DNA of 6,231 nucleotides, taken from Elusimicrobia bacterium HGW-Elusimicrobia-2 (GTDB lineage Bacteria; CG03). The position numbers and the translations under genes were made by a program. The DNA lies in the NCBI GenBank assembly GCA_002841685.1, contig PHAM01000082.1:1-6231 (forward strand). Reading direction: 5' to 3'. Below are positions 1-6,184 of the stretch, piece after piece (the first letter of the stretch is position 1; every line of letters begins with the position of its first letter). The notes under the pieces were generated by a model. It saw only the letters and a program-made list of their open reading frames with translations. It was not told where the DNA came from and searched no databases.

Positions 1-1
1 A

Positions 2-154
2 AGAAATAAAATTGTAATTATTGCCGGAGATTATTATGGGATTTTTGACATCGAGGAATTGATGATTTTGGCGGGTAAACCCCCCGATGATTTTTGGAGG
101 ACCAATCCTGATAAATTTAGACATGAATACGATTTAATTCGCGGCAAAAAGTGA
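2..154 (+). CDS. C-terminal end of an unrecognised protein (cut by the window edge)
   Basis: An open frame enters from the left edge and runs for 50 codons to a TGA at 152-154. The visible residues begin RNKIVIIAGDYYGIFDIEEL and end in a basic tail, RGKK. The middle is acidic and aromatic (DDFWRTNPDKF). The amino-acid mix is protein-like: a short hydrophobic beta-like stretch (KIVIIAG) is followed by a likely helix. I do not recognise the family, and no catalytic motif is visible in this fragment. Codon use is A/T-rich, like the small gene at 295 and unlike the operon from 742 on. It could also be a chance open frame, since only the 3' end is seen. Confidence 0.5.
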   Translation, partial: RNKIVIIAGDYYGIFDIEELMILAGKPPDDFWRTNPDKFRHEYDLIRGKK

Positions 155-213
155 ACGGCGTTTTTTTATCAAAAAATCCTTATGGCAAAACTTCAGTAAT
201 AGTGTCCATCAAT

Positions 214-242
214 TTGAATTTAACGGGGAATGTTGATACAAT
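214..242 (+). promoter_or_regulatory. Candidate sigma70-type promoter for the small membrane protein gene
   Basis: TTGAAT at 214-219 (four of six matches to TTGACA) and TACAAT at 237-242 (five of six matches to TATAAT) are separated by exactly 17 bases. This would place the transcript start near 249, about 45 bases before the ATG at 295. The surroundings are A/T-rich, so a chance match is possible, but both the spacing and the position fit well. I see no clear operator or riboswitch fold in the rest of 155-294. Confidence 0.5.
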
Positions 243-294
243 AAAAAATATTAATTTTCATATTCCGCCGCGATAGGAACAAGGGGGGGACAAA

Positions 295-510
295 ATGAAT
301 TGGATGCTGGTACTTGTTTGTCTTTTACTGATGATTCTGTGGTTAAATTTCCGGGTAAATGAGCTGGAAAAAAGCAGTAAGGCCATGGGATACTCTTTCC
401 AGAGTCTGCTGGATAAGATCGTAAAATTACGGAAGCGGGTGGAGCGAATAGAGGATGAAGTGAATATCCCCCGTCCCGAAGGAAATAACGAGGCAGGTTG
501 GAATAGTTGA
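295..510 (+). CDS. Small single-pass membrane protein with charged helical tail
   Basis: This 71-residue protein has an uninterrupted hydrophobic segment at about residues 3-19 (WMLVLVCLLLMILWLNF). A strongly charged stretch, likely helical, follows at about residues 20-57 (NELEKSSK, LLDKIVKLRKRVERIEDEV). The regular spacing of L, I and V suggests a coiled coil, and the end is polar and glycine/asparagine-rich. The start at 295 is supported by a very G-rich ribosome binding site (AAGGGGGGGA, 281-290) about five bases before the ATG, and by the promoter at 214-242. The architecture is that of a membrane-anchored coiled-coil protein, perhaps a scaffold or a partner for a cytoplasmic protein. 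I recognise no named family. A cysteine lies in the hydrophobic segment, but there is no proper lipobox. The gene stands alone, with about 230 bases before the next gene. Confidence 0.65.
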   Translation: MNWMLVLVCLLLMILWLNFRVNELEKSSKAMGYSFQSLLDKIVKLRKRVERIEDEVNIPRPEGNNEAGWNS

Positions 511-540
511 ATAAATGACGACGGCAAGCTGAAAATGGAA

Positions 541-600
541 AAGAATGTAGGACGTTCCAATACTTCCTGAAAAAGAATGCAGGACGTCCCAATACTTTCC
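541..600. repeat. Two-copy imperfect direct repeat with palindromic GGACGTCC core
   Basis: Copy one spans 541-567 and copy two 573-600, with their starts 32 bases apart. They agree except for two substitutions and one extra T in the second copy. Each carries AGGACGT(T/C)CCAATACTT. In copy two the core GGACGTCC (582-589) is a perfect 8-base palindrome. A third partial echo of the tail (AATACTTTC) lies at 602-610. The surrounding stretch 511-741 has no convincing gene. The structure resembles dispersed intergenic repeats of the kind left by or mobilised by small transposases, but no transposase is visible here. Confidence 0.7.
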
Positions 601-741
601 AAATACTTTCAGAAATTTATCAAAGTTTACAACAGGAAAAAGAAAAATACGGGCTCTCCGCCATTATCGTATGAAATTGGATTTTTCGCAGCACATTTGC
701 TAACATTCAGACATTAAAATTTATTCCAAAGGAGATTTGGC

Positions 742-1956
742 ATGAAAGTTAATTTACTTAAAGAAGCAAAGAAAGAAGAAAAAAATGCCGTTAAGTTCCT
801 GAGGGATCTGGTCGCCATTCCCGGCGAATCCTGCGGAGAGAAAAAAGTCATTGAGAGGATCCGCAAGGAGATGCTCAAGACGGGTTTTGACAGCGTTAAT
901 ATTGACCCGATGGGAAACATCCTCGGCAAAATCGGCCGCGGCAAACGCATCATCGCCATGGACGCGCACATAGATACCGTCGGCGTGGGCGACATCAAGC
1001 AGTGGAAATGGGACCCTTACAAAGGCAAACTTGAAAAAGGCTTAATTTACGGACGGGGCGCGGTGGACCAGCTCGCCGGAATGGCGGGGATGGTTTACGG
1101 GGTGAAGCTCCTCAAAAAACTCAATCTTATGGATGATTTCACGCTTTACGTTGTCGGCAGCGTCCAGGAAGAGGACTGCGACGGTTTGTGCTGGCAGTAC
1201 ATAATCAAAGAAGGTAAATTAAAACCCGAATGCGTTATTATAACCGAACCCACAAATCTTGACCTGTACATAGGACAGAGGGGAAGAATGGAGATAGGCG
1301 TGACGACAAAAGGCAAAGCCGCGCACGGCTGCATGCCGGATCGTGGAATCAACGCTATTTATAAAATGAGCGGCGTAATTAAAGAAATAGAAAAGTTGAA
1401 TGACCGCTTAAAGAAAAACGCTTTTCTGGGGAAGGGTACGGTTGTCGTGAGCTATATTAACTGTAAAACACCGTCAATGTGCGCCGTGCCGGACGAATGT
1501 TATATTCAGCTCGACAGGCGTCTGACGACGGGCGAAACAAAAGAAATCGCTCTGCGCGAGGTGCGTGAAGCCGTAAAGAGGGCAGGCGTCGAGGCCGAGG
1601 TGAAACTACTCAAATATGACAAACCGAGCTGGAAGGGTTTGAAATATCCGACGGAAACTTATTTTCCGACATGGATACTCCCGAAGAATCACAAACTCCT
1701 CAAGGCCGCCGAAAAAACATATCTAGGGGCACTGGGCAAAAAAGCAAAAGTTAGCAGGTGGATATTCTCAACGAACGGTGTCGCCACAATGGGAATGTTC
1801 AAAATACCGACGCTCGGATTCGGGCCCGGTAATGAAAAATACGCGCATTCGGTCAATGATCAGGTACCGGTGGAGCATCTTGTCAAAGCCGCCGCGTGGT
1901 ACGCGCTTTTCCCGAAGACATACTGCCAAATAACAAAAAAGAAGAAACATGCGTGA
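742..1956 (+). CDS. ygeY: YgeY-type M20 family metallohydrolase
   Basis: This 404-residue protein is a full-length member of the M20 zinc amidohydrolase/peptidase family and resembles YgeY, a putative hydrolase found with selenium-dependent hydroxylase genes. The visible metal and catalytic residues are in the expected order: DAHID (His76 ligand, Asp78), GRGAVDQ (Asp109, bridging), QEED (Glu143 base, Glu144 ligand), ITEPT (Glu169 ligand) and KYAHSVND (His369 ligand). A dimerisation/lid segment lies around residues 180-300, with AHG at His195. The substrate of YgeY is not firmly established; amide or carbamoyl-amino-acid cleavage is typical of the wider family. The start is set by AAAGGAG (728-734) seven bases before the ATG. 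It is the first gene of a four-gene operon, 26 bp ahead of ygeW. No signal peptide is seen, so it is probably cytoplasmic. ArgE, DapE and peptidase relatives are alternatives, but the YgeW neighbour favours YgeY. Confidence 0.88.
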   Translation: MKVNLLKEAKKEEKNAVKFLRDLVAIPGESCGEKKVIERIRKEMLKTGFDSVNIDPMGNILGKIGRGKRIIAMDAHIDTVGVGDIKQWKWDPYKGKLEKGLIYGRGAVDQLAGMAGMVYGVKLLKKLNLMDDFTLYVVGSVQEEDCDGLCWQYIIKEGKLKPECVIITEPTNLDLYIGQRGRMEIGVTTKGKAAHGCMPDRGINAIYKMSGVIKEIEKLNDRLKKNAFLGKGTVVVSYINCKTPSMCAVPDECYIQLDRRLTTGETKEIALREVREAVKRAGVEAEVKLLKYDKPSWKGLKYPTETYFPTWILPKNHKLLKAAEKTYLGALGKKAKVSRWIFSTNGVATMGMFKIPTLGFGPGNEKYAHSVNDQVPVEHLVKAAAWYALFPKTYCQITKKKKHA

Positions 1957-1982
1957 AGCTGTAGGAATAGGAGAATAAAAAA

Positions 1983-3188
1983 ATGAAAGGAAAAGAACCC
2001 ATCTTTAAACTGCGTTCGGAGTTAAACTATCTGAACCGTCTGGACTTTGATATGTACAGAAAGGATTTTCTGCTAACGTGGGAAAAATCACAAAATGATA
2101 TTCTCGCGACGCTGACGCTGGCTCAGATAATGAGAACCATGTACAGGGATAATGTAGCGATGCGCGCTTTTCAGACGGGCCTCGCCATATCGCAGTTCCG
2201 CGATAAATCCACGAGGACGCGTTTCGCTTTCTCATCGGCCTGCAATATGCTGGGCCTCGGCGTTGAGGATGTGGACGACGAAAAAACTCAGGTGGCGCAC
2301 GGCGAGACCGTCAGGGAAACCGCCAACATGATATCTTTTCTGAGCGAGGTCATAGGCATCCGCGACGACATGTACATAGGCCGCGGACACACCTTCATGA
2401 AGGAAGTGGCGGGGGCTCTTGACGAGGGTTTCAAGGAGCGGGTGCTCAACATGAGGCCGGCCGTCATAAACCTTCAGAGCGACCTCGACCACCCGACCCA
2501 GACGATGTCGGACCTCCTGCACCTTCAGAATTATTTCGGCGGCATTAGCAATCTCAAGGGCAAAAAAATTGTTATGAGCTGGGCTTATTCTCCGAGCTAC
2601 GGAAAACCGCTCTCGGTGCCGCAGGGGATAATAGCCCTGATGACCAGGTTCGGCATGGATGTGACGCTGGCGCACCCCGAGGGTTATGAGATGATGGATG
2701 ATATCGTCGATCTGTCGGCGAAACAGGCGAAGGAATCCGGCGGTTCTTTTAAGGTGTCGCACGATATGAAAGACGCGTTCAAAGACGCGGATATTGTGTA
2801 TCCCAAGAGCTGGGCGTCATTCAGCGTGATGAAAGAAAGAACCAAACTGCTTGAGAAAAACGATTCGGCTGGCCTCAAGGATCTTGAAAAGAAATGCCTC
2901 ACCGAAAATGCCAAACACAAGGACTGGCTCTGTGATGAAAAGATAATGTCCACCACCAAAGACGGGGAAGCTCTTTATCTCCATTGTCTGCCTGCCGATG
3001 TGCAGGGTTTGAACTGCAAGGCCGGAGAGGTGACGCATGGCGTTTTTGAGAAATACCGCATTGAAACATATAGGGAAGCCCGCTATAAACCTTTCGTGAT
3101 AGCGGCGATGATCATGCTCTGCTGCTTCAGGGATCCCGTGGCCGTGATGGAGGGTTTTTACAGAAACAGCAAGAACCGCGCCGGATGA
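1983..3188 (+). CDS. ygeW: Knotted carbamoyltransferase YgeW
   Basis: This 401-residue cytoplasmic enzyme belongs to the aspartate/ornithine carbamoyltransferase superfamily. The N-terminal domain binds carbamoyl phosphate through FRDKSTRTRF (STRT 76-79) and DHPTQT (170-174). The C-terminal domain holds HCLPADV (334-340). Segments such as AHGETVRETANMISF, WAYSPSYGKPLSVPQG and DADIVYPKSWA are characteristic of E. coli YgeW and set it apart from ordinary ornithine or aspartate enzymes. The length is close to that of E. coli YgeW (about 396). The family is related to acetylornithine and succinylornithine carbamoyltransferases, which have a knotted fold. The physiological second substrate of YgeW is unknown. 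The start is chosen by TAGGAG (1968-1973), nine bases upstream of the ATG. The stop overlaps the ClC start by four bases (ATGA), so translation is probably coupled. No carbamate kinase is visible in the window to use carbamoyl phosphate. Confidence 0.92.
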   Translation: MKGKEPIFKLRSELNYLNRLDFDMYRKDFLLTWEKSQNDILATLTLAQIMRTMYRDNVAMRAFQTGLAISQFRDKSTRTRFAFSSACNMLGLGVEDVDDEKTQVAHGETVRETANMISFLSEVIGIRDDMYIGRGHTFMKEVAGALDEGFKERVLNMRPAVINLQSDLDHPTQTMSDLLHLQNYFGGISNLKGKKIVMSWAYSPSYGKPLSVPQGIIALMTRFGMDVTLAHPEGYEMMDDIVDLSAKQAKESGGSFKVSHDMKDAFKDADIVYPKSWASFSVMKERTKLLEKNDSAGLKDLEKKCLTENAKHKDWLCDEKIMSTTKDGEALYLHCLPADVQGLNCKAGEVTHGVFEKYRIETYREARYKPFVIAAMIMLCCFRDPVAVMEGFYRNSKNRAG

Positions 3189-4534
3189 AAAAAAGGCTCG
3201 CCGAGAGCTCCATACTTTTCATAAGCATAACAAAGTGGGTAGTGCTCTCGTCAGTTATCGGTCTTGTCGTAGGGCTTTCCACTTCTCTTTTTCTGAAACT
3301 GCTTGAGGCGGCTTCTTCTTTCAGCGGCAGTTACAATTATTATTTTCTCGCATTGCCGGCGGCTATGTTTCTGAGCGCCCTTGTTATAAAGCTCGCTCCC
3401 GGCGCTGAGGGCCACGGCACGGAGAAAGTGATAGAGGCCGTACACAAAAGGAGCGGGAAGATGTCTCCCGCGATCGTGCCCGTGAAACTTTTAGCCACGC
3501 TTTTAACTATCACCGCCGGCGGTTCCGTGGGGAAAGAGGGCCCCTGCGCCCAAATCGGCGGCGGCTTATCCTCTATCATCGCGGATCTGTTCCATTTTGA
3601 CGACAGGGACAGGAGAAAGCTCGTGATCTGCGGCATCAGCGCGGGTTTTGCTGCCGTTTTCGGCGCGCCCGTGGCCGGAGCCATCTTCGGCGTTGAGGTG
3701 CTCCTTGTGGGCGGGATACTCTACGAGGTGCTGCTGCCGAGCATCATTGCCGGTATCGTATCGTATGAGATCGCTGTTTCAATGGGCGTCTCATATTTCT
3801 ATAAGCACATAGATATGGCCGGCAGGTTCACGCCCGCTGTGCTTTTTCAAATGTTTGCCGCGGGAATATTCTTCGGACTGTGCGCCACAATATTCATTGA
3901 ATTTCTGAACAGGGGGAAAAGGGCCGCGTCAAAAATCCCGCTGTCCTCGCCCTTAAAAGGTTTTGCCGGCGGCCTTATCCTTATCGCCCTGACTTTTGTG
4001 TTTTCCAAACAATACCTCGGCCTGGGTCTCAGTACGATTGAGGGCGCTCTGCACGGGGCGAAAATCGTCTGGTACGCTTTCCTGGTCAAAATAATTTTTA
4101 CGAGCATCACGCTCAATATGGGCGGTTCGGGCGGAATAGTGACGCCTCTGTTTTTTGTCGGAGCCAGCGCCGGCACTCTTTTTGCTTCTTTAAGCGGCAT
4201 CGATCCGGGGCTCGGCGCGGCTGTCGGAATGGTGAGCGTTCTCGCCGGAGCCGCGAACACGCCGATTGCCGCCGTGATACTTTCCATGGAGCTTTTCGGC
4301 GCCGAGGTGGTGCCGATGTGCGCCGTGGCCGCCGGCGTGAGTTTTCTTATGACGGGGCACAGGAGCGTTTACCCTTCGCAGAAAATAGCCCTTAACAAGT
4401 CAGCTTCCATATATGTGAAGCATGGCGAAACGCTTGAAGATATTATACCCATAGCGAAAATAAAACTCGGTAGCGTTACGGACAGGCTGCTGAATATCAT
4501 AAAAAAAATATACGAATGGAGGAAAAAATGTTGA
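3185..4534 (+). CDS. ClC-family chloride channel or proton/chloride antiporter
   Basis: This 449-residue polytopic inner-membrane protein has about ten or more hydrophobic segments. ClC hallmarks are present: AEGHGTEKVIEAV (73-86, a divergent form of the GSGIP selectivity region), GGSVGKEGP with gating Glu118, the helix pair around ISAGFAAVFGAPVAGAIFGVE, and GSGGIVTPLFF (314-324, the GxFxP-like region). A tyrosine in GHRSVYPSQ (Tyr396) probably matches the central tyrosine gate. There are no C-terminal CBS domains. The CLC-F fluoride signature is not seen. At the position of the internal proton glutamate of ClC-ec1 (E203), my alignment by eye places Val172 (FGVEV), as in channel-type ClCs. 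The start overlaps the ygeW stop (ATGA) and has no clear Shine-Dalgarno, so it probably depends on coupling. Its operon position suggests anion or charge balance for the neighbouring enzymes, which is inference. The transported ion cannot be read from the sequence. Confidence 0.9.
   Translation: MKKRLAESSILFISITKWVVLSSVIGLVVGLSTSLFLKLLEAASSFSGSYNYYFLALPAAMFLSALVIKLAPGAEGHGTEKVIEAVHKRSGKMSPAIVPVKLLATLLTITAGGSVGKEGPCAQIGGGLSSIIADLFHFDDRDRRKLVICGISAGFAAVFGAPVAGAIFGVEVLLVGGILYEVLLPSIIAGIVSYEIAVSMGVSYFYKHIDMAGRFTPAVLFQMFAAGIFFGLCATIFIEFLNRGKRAASKIPLSSPLKGFAGGLILIALTFVFSKQYLGLGLSTIEGALHGAKIVWYAFLVKIIFTSITLNMGGSGGIVTPLFFVGASAGTLFASLSGIDPGLGAAVGMVSVLAGAANTPIAAVILSMELFGAEVVPMCAVAAGVSFLMTGHRSVYPSQKIALNKSASIYVKHGETLEDIIPIAKIKLGSVTDRLLNIIKKIYEWRKKC
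4518..4522 (+). promoter_or_regulatory. Ribosome binding site deciding the dehydrogenase start
   Basis: GGAGG lies inside the last codons of the ClC gene, five bases before the ATG at 4528. An upstream in-frame ATG at 4516 overlaps this site and has no Shine-Dalgarno of its own, so 4528 is the better start. The resulting ATGTTGA junction overlaps the ClC stop by seven bases and indicates translational coupling. Confidence 0.7.
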
Positions 4535-5679
4535 ACAAAGCTGAAAGTGCGCCGTGGCGTGCGAAATCCGCCTGCGGCGGAAAAAACGCGATGACCATGA
4601 TGAGCGCGGATATGCTCGAAAAATTTATGAAAGATGTTTTTATCGGTCTGGGTGTTAAAGACGAAGACGCCGCTCTCTGCGCCGGGGTTCTCATAACTGC
4701 TGATAAAAGGGGAATAGATTCCCACGGAATAGCGCGGCTCAAAAACATTTATTATGACAGGATAAAAGAGGGGACACAGAAAGCGACGGGCGATTTCGAG
4801 ATACTGAAAGAAAGCCCGACGACGGCTCTTCTTGACGGGAAAGACGGCATGGGTCACGCCATATCCAAAAAAGCCATGGATATGGCAATACAAAAAGCAA
4901 AAGAATACGGTACGGCCATGGTGGCGGTTAAAAACTCCACCCATTACGGCATAGCCGGTTATTATGTCATGCAGGCCGCGGAGTCGGATATGATAGGCAT
5001 AACCGGTACCAACGCCAGGCCCTCTGTCGCCCCGACATTTGGCGTGGAAAACATGCTCGGCACGAATCCCCTGACGATAGGCCTCCCTACCGACGAGGAA
5101 TTTCCTTTTGTCATTGACTGCGCCACTTCCATGGCCCAGAGAGGGAAAGTGGAAACATACAACCGCCTCAACAAAAAACTGCCGGAAGGCTGGGTCATAG
5201 GGCCCGACGGTTTATCTAAAACCGACGCTTCCGCCGTGCTGGATGATCTTGTGAGCGGCGCTGCGGCGCTTACGCCTCTGGGCGGTATAGGGGAAGAAAC
5301 GGCCGGATATAAGGGCTACGGCTACGGCGCGGCCGTCGAGATCCTTTCGGCGGCTCTTCAGAGCGGGCCCTTTCTTAAAATGCTTTCGGGCATAAAGGAC
5401 GGTAAAAAAGTTCCCTATCATCTGGGACATTTTTTCATAGCGGTAAACATATCGTCTTTCGTCGAGCCCGCTCTTTTCAGAAAAACCGCGGGGAATATAC
5501 TCAGGAATCTCCGTGCGTCAAAAAAAGCGCCGTGCCGCGACAGGATATACACAGCCGGAGAAAAGGAGCATCTCGCATGGCAGGAGCGCAAAAAGACAGG
5601 CATCCCCGTCACGGATAAAACCATAGCCGAGATGAAAGTGATGCGCGACGAGCTGGGCCTTGCCGGCGGCGACTTTTAA
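4528..5679 (+). CDS. Ldh2-family NAD(P)-dependent 2-hydroxyacid dehydrogenase (malate/lactate/ureidoglycolate type)
   Basis: This 383-residue enzyme belongs to the Ldh2/malate-L-lactate dehydrogenase family, which also includes ureidoglycolate dehydrogenase AllD and is unrelated to classical Rossmann LDH/MDH. Diagnostic segments are ADKRGIDSHGIARL (His66, Arg70), KNSTHYGIAGYY (His139), ITGTNARPSVAPTFG, MLGTNPLTIGLP, FVIDCATS (Asp197) and GGIGEETAGYKGYGYG (Lys262). Then come GHFFIAVNISSF and a C-terminal RIYTAGEKEHLAWQERK tail typical of one subgroup. It would interconvert a 2-hydroxy acid and a 2-oxo acid in the cytoplasm; the substrate is not determined by these motifs. The conserved domain begins near residue 22 (MTMMSADMLEKF), so the first 21 residues are an unusual extension that contains a hairpin repeat. 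A second start at 4591 would give a 362-residue protein of more usual length but lacks a good Shine-Dalgarno. It is the last gene of the operon. Confidence 0.9.
   Translation: MLNKAESAPWRAKSACGGKNAMTMMSADMLEKFMKDVFIGLGVKDEDAALCAGVLITADKRGIDSHGIARLKNIYYDRIKEGTQKATGDFEILKESPTTALLDGKDGMGHAISKKAMDMAIQKAKEYGTAMVAVKNSTHYGIAGYYVMQAAESDMIGITGTNARPSVAPTFGVENMLGTNPLTIGLPTDEEFPFVIDCATSMAQRGKVETYNRLNKKLPEGWVIGPDGLSKTDASAVLDDLVSGAAALTPLGGIGEETAGYKGYGYGAAVEILSAALQSGPFLKMLSGIKDGKKVPYHLGHFFIAVNISSFVEPALFRKTAGNILRNLRASKKAPCRDRIYTAGEKEHLAWQERKKTGIPVTDKTIAEMKVMRDELGLAGGDF
4567..4581. repeat. Perfect small palindrome inside the dehydrogenase leader codons
   Basis: TCCGCC (4567-4572), a three-base TGC loop and GGCGGA (4576-4581) form a perfect 6-bp hairpin, followed by an A-run. 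Just before it, CGCC GT GGCG (4550-4559) forms a shorter one. Both fall in the 21-codon extension ahead of the conserved dehydrogenase domain. It could be a dispersed palindromic element inserted in the reading frame, or an mRNA hairpin affecting start choice. Its dispersal cannot be judged from one copy. Confidence 0.5.
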
Positions 5680-5685
5680 AAAGTC
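5671..5685. terminator. Weak A/T-rich inverted repeat between convergent genes
   Basis: GACTTTT (5671-5677) and AAAAGTC (5679-5685) are perfect inverted copies around a single A. They overlap the dehydrogenase stop codon, in a gap of only 25 bases to the end of the convergent gene. A T-rich run follows (TTTCTTTTT, 5691-5699). A real hairpin would have to open several A-T pairs to make a loop, so the stem is weak. It may serve as a shared terminator, but the support is thin. Confidence 0.25.
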
Positions 5686-5704
5686 CGAGGTTTCTTTTTG
5701 ACCG

Positions 5705-6184
5705 TTATTTCTTAGGGGTGATTCTTTCCGTTATCTCTTTGCCCGTTTTCACTGAAACGCCTGTGATATCTATGTATATCACCTTCGGCAGAGGGAAAGA
5801 GGATTTAGATTTAATATATATCTGACTGACAACGGACTCTTCGCCGTTAATATACATAAGCGCCCGCGCCGTGGTTTCGTCTTTATCTCTTGTTATCACG
5901 GCTTTGATCGGGTTTTCAGGGAGGGATTTGACATAGAACCCAACTTCTTCCCTCGTGGCTGTTGTTATTTCTATGCCATAACCTATTTTCTTTTCAATAG
6001 TGTTTAAGGGTGCCGTTGTCGTGCCTTTCTTTCCGTACATGATCCAATAGATGTTCACGGGGTCGTTTATGGAGAAGCCCGCTTCATCCAGCGCCGCCTC
6101 GTAAATGACCTGATTCTCGTTCAGGCTGCGCGTTATTATATGCAACGCATTAAATAGATGCGCATAAGGATTTAAGGGTTTCAT
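5705..6184 (-). CDS. DUF4833-like protein of unknown function
   Basis: This 159-residue protein resembles the DUF4833 family. Matching traits are an N-terminal strand HIITRSLNENQVIYEA, then DPVNIYWIMYG (about residues 41-51), NTIEKKIGYGIEI (about 61-73), and a C-terminal half with SQIYIKSKSSFP and IDITGVSVKTGKEITERI. These proteins look like small beta-rich domains, and many relatives carry an N-terminal export signal. No function is established. The copy here starts directly at the domain, with no signal peptide. The in-frame stop TAA shortly upstream of the ATG at 6184 excludes a longer version in this frame, and no strong Shine-Dalgarno is visible. It is convergent with the operon, so it is unlikely to share its regulation. 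The family call is from recalled consensus features. Confidence 0.7.
   Translation of the reverse strand: MKPLNPYAHLFNALHIITRSLNENQVIYEAALDEAGFSINDPVNIYWIMYGKKGTTTAPLNTIEKKIGYGIEITTATREEVGFYVKSLPENPIKAVITRDKDETTARALMYINGEESVVSQIYIKSKSSFPLPKVIYIDITGVSVKTGKEITERITPKK

Noticed and set aside
141-176. T-run (161-167) after the edge gene as a possible terminator
   Set aside because: The bases before the run form no stem longer than about three G-C pairs. The only longer pairing is T-run with A-run, which would not give a stable hairpin.
295-354. Lipoprotein signal in the small membrane protein (cysteine in the hydrophobic segment)
   Set aside because: The residues before the cysteine (LVLVC) lack the small residue needed at the cleavage position, and the segment lacks a positively charged n-region, so a plain membrane anchor is more likely.
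251-602. Two minus-strand open frames of 113 and 114 codons over the small gene and the repeat
   Set aside because: They lie opposite the better supported 295-510 gene and read through the direct repeats. Their composition (many F, S and P) is that of antisense shadow frames.
519-674. Plus-strand open frame of about 51 codons across the repeat, ending in a protein-like stretch (YQSLQQEKEKYGLSAIIV)
   Set aside because: No in-frame ATG, GTG or TTG start and no ribosome binding site, and the first half is simply the repeat. It could be a gene remnant, but support is too weak to list.
677-706. Possible promoter for the ygeY operon: TTGGAT and TAACAT with an 18-base spacer
   Set aside because: Only three and four of six consensus matches in an A/T-rich region, so not convincing. 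The operon promoter probably lies somewhere in 511-741, but I cannot place it.
2232-2762. 176-codon minus-strand open frame inside ygeW
   Set aside because: It is antisense to a strongly conserved enzyme gene, rich in H and R as expected for a shadow frame, with no recognisable motif.
4369-4944. 191-codon minus-strand open frame across the ClC/dehydrogenase junction
   Set aside because: It covers conserved parts of two genes on the other strand and shows shadow-like composition rich in F, S and H. No domain was recognised.
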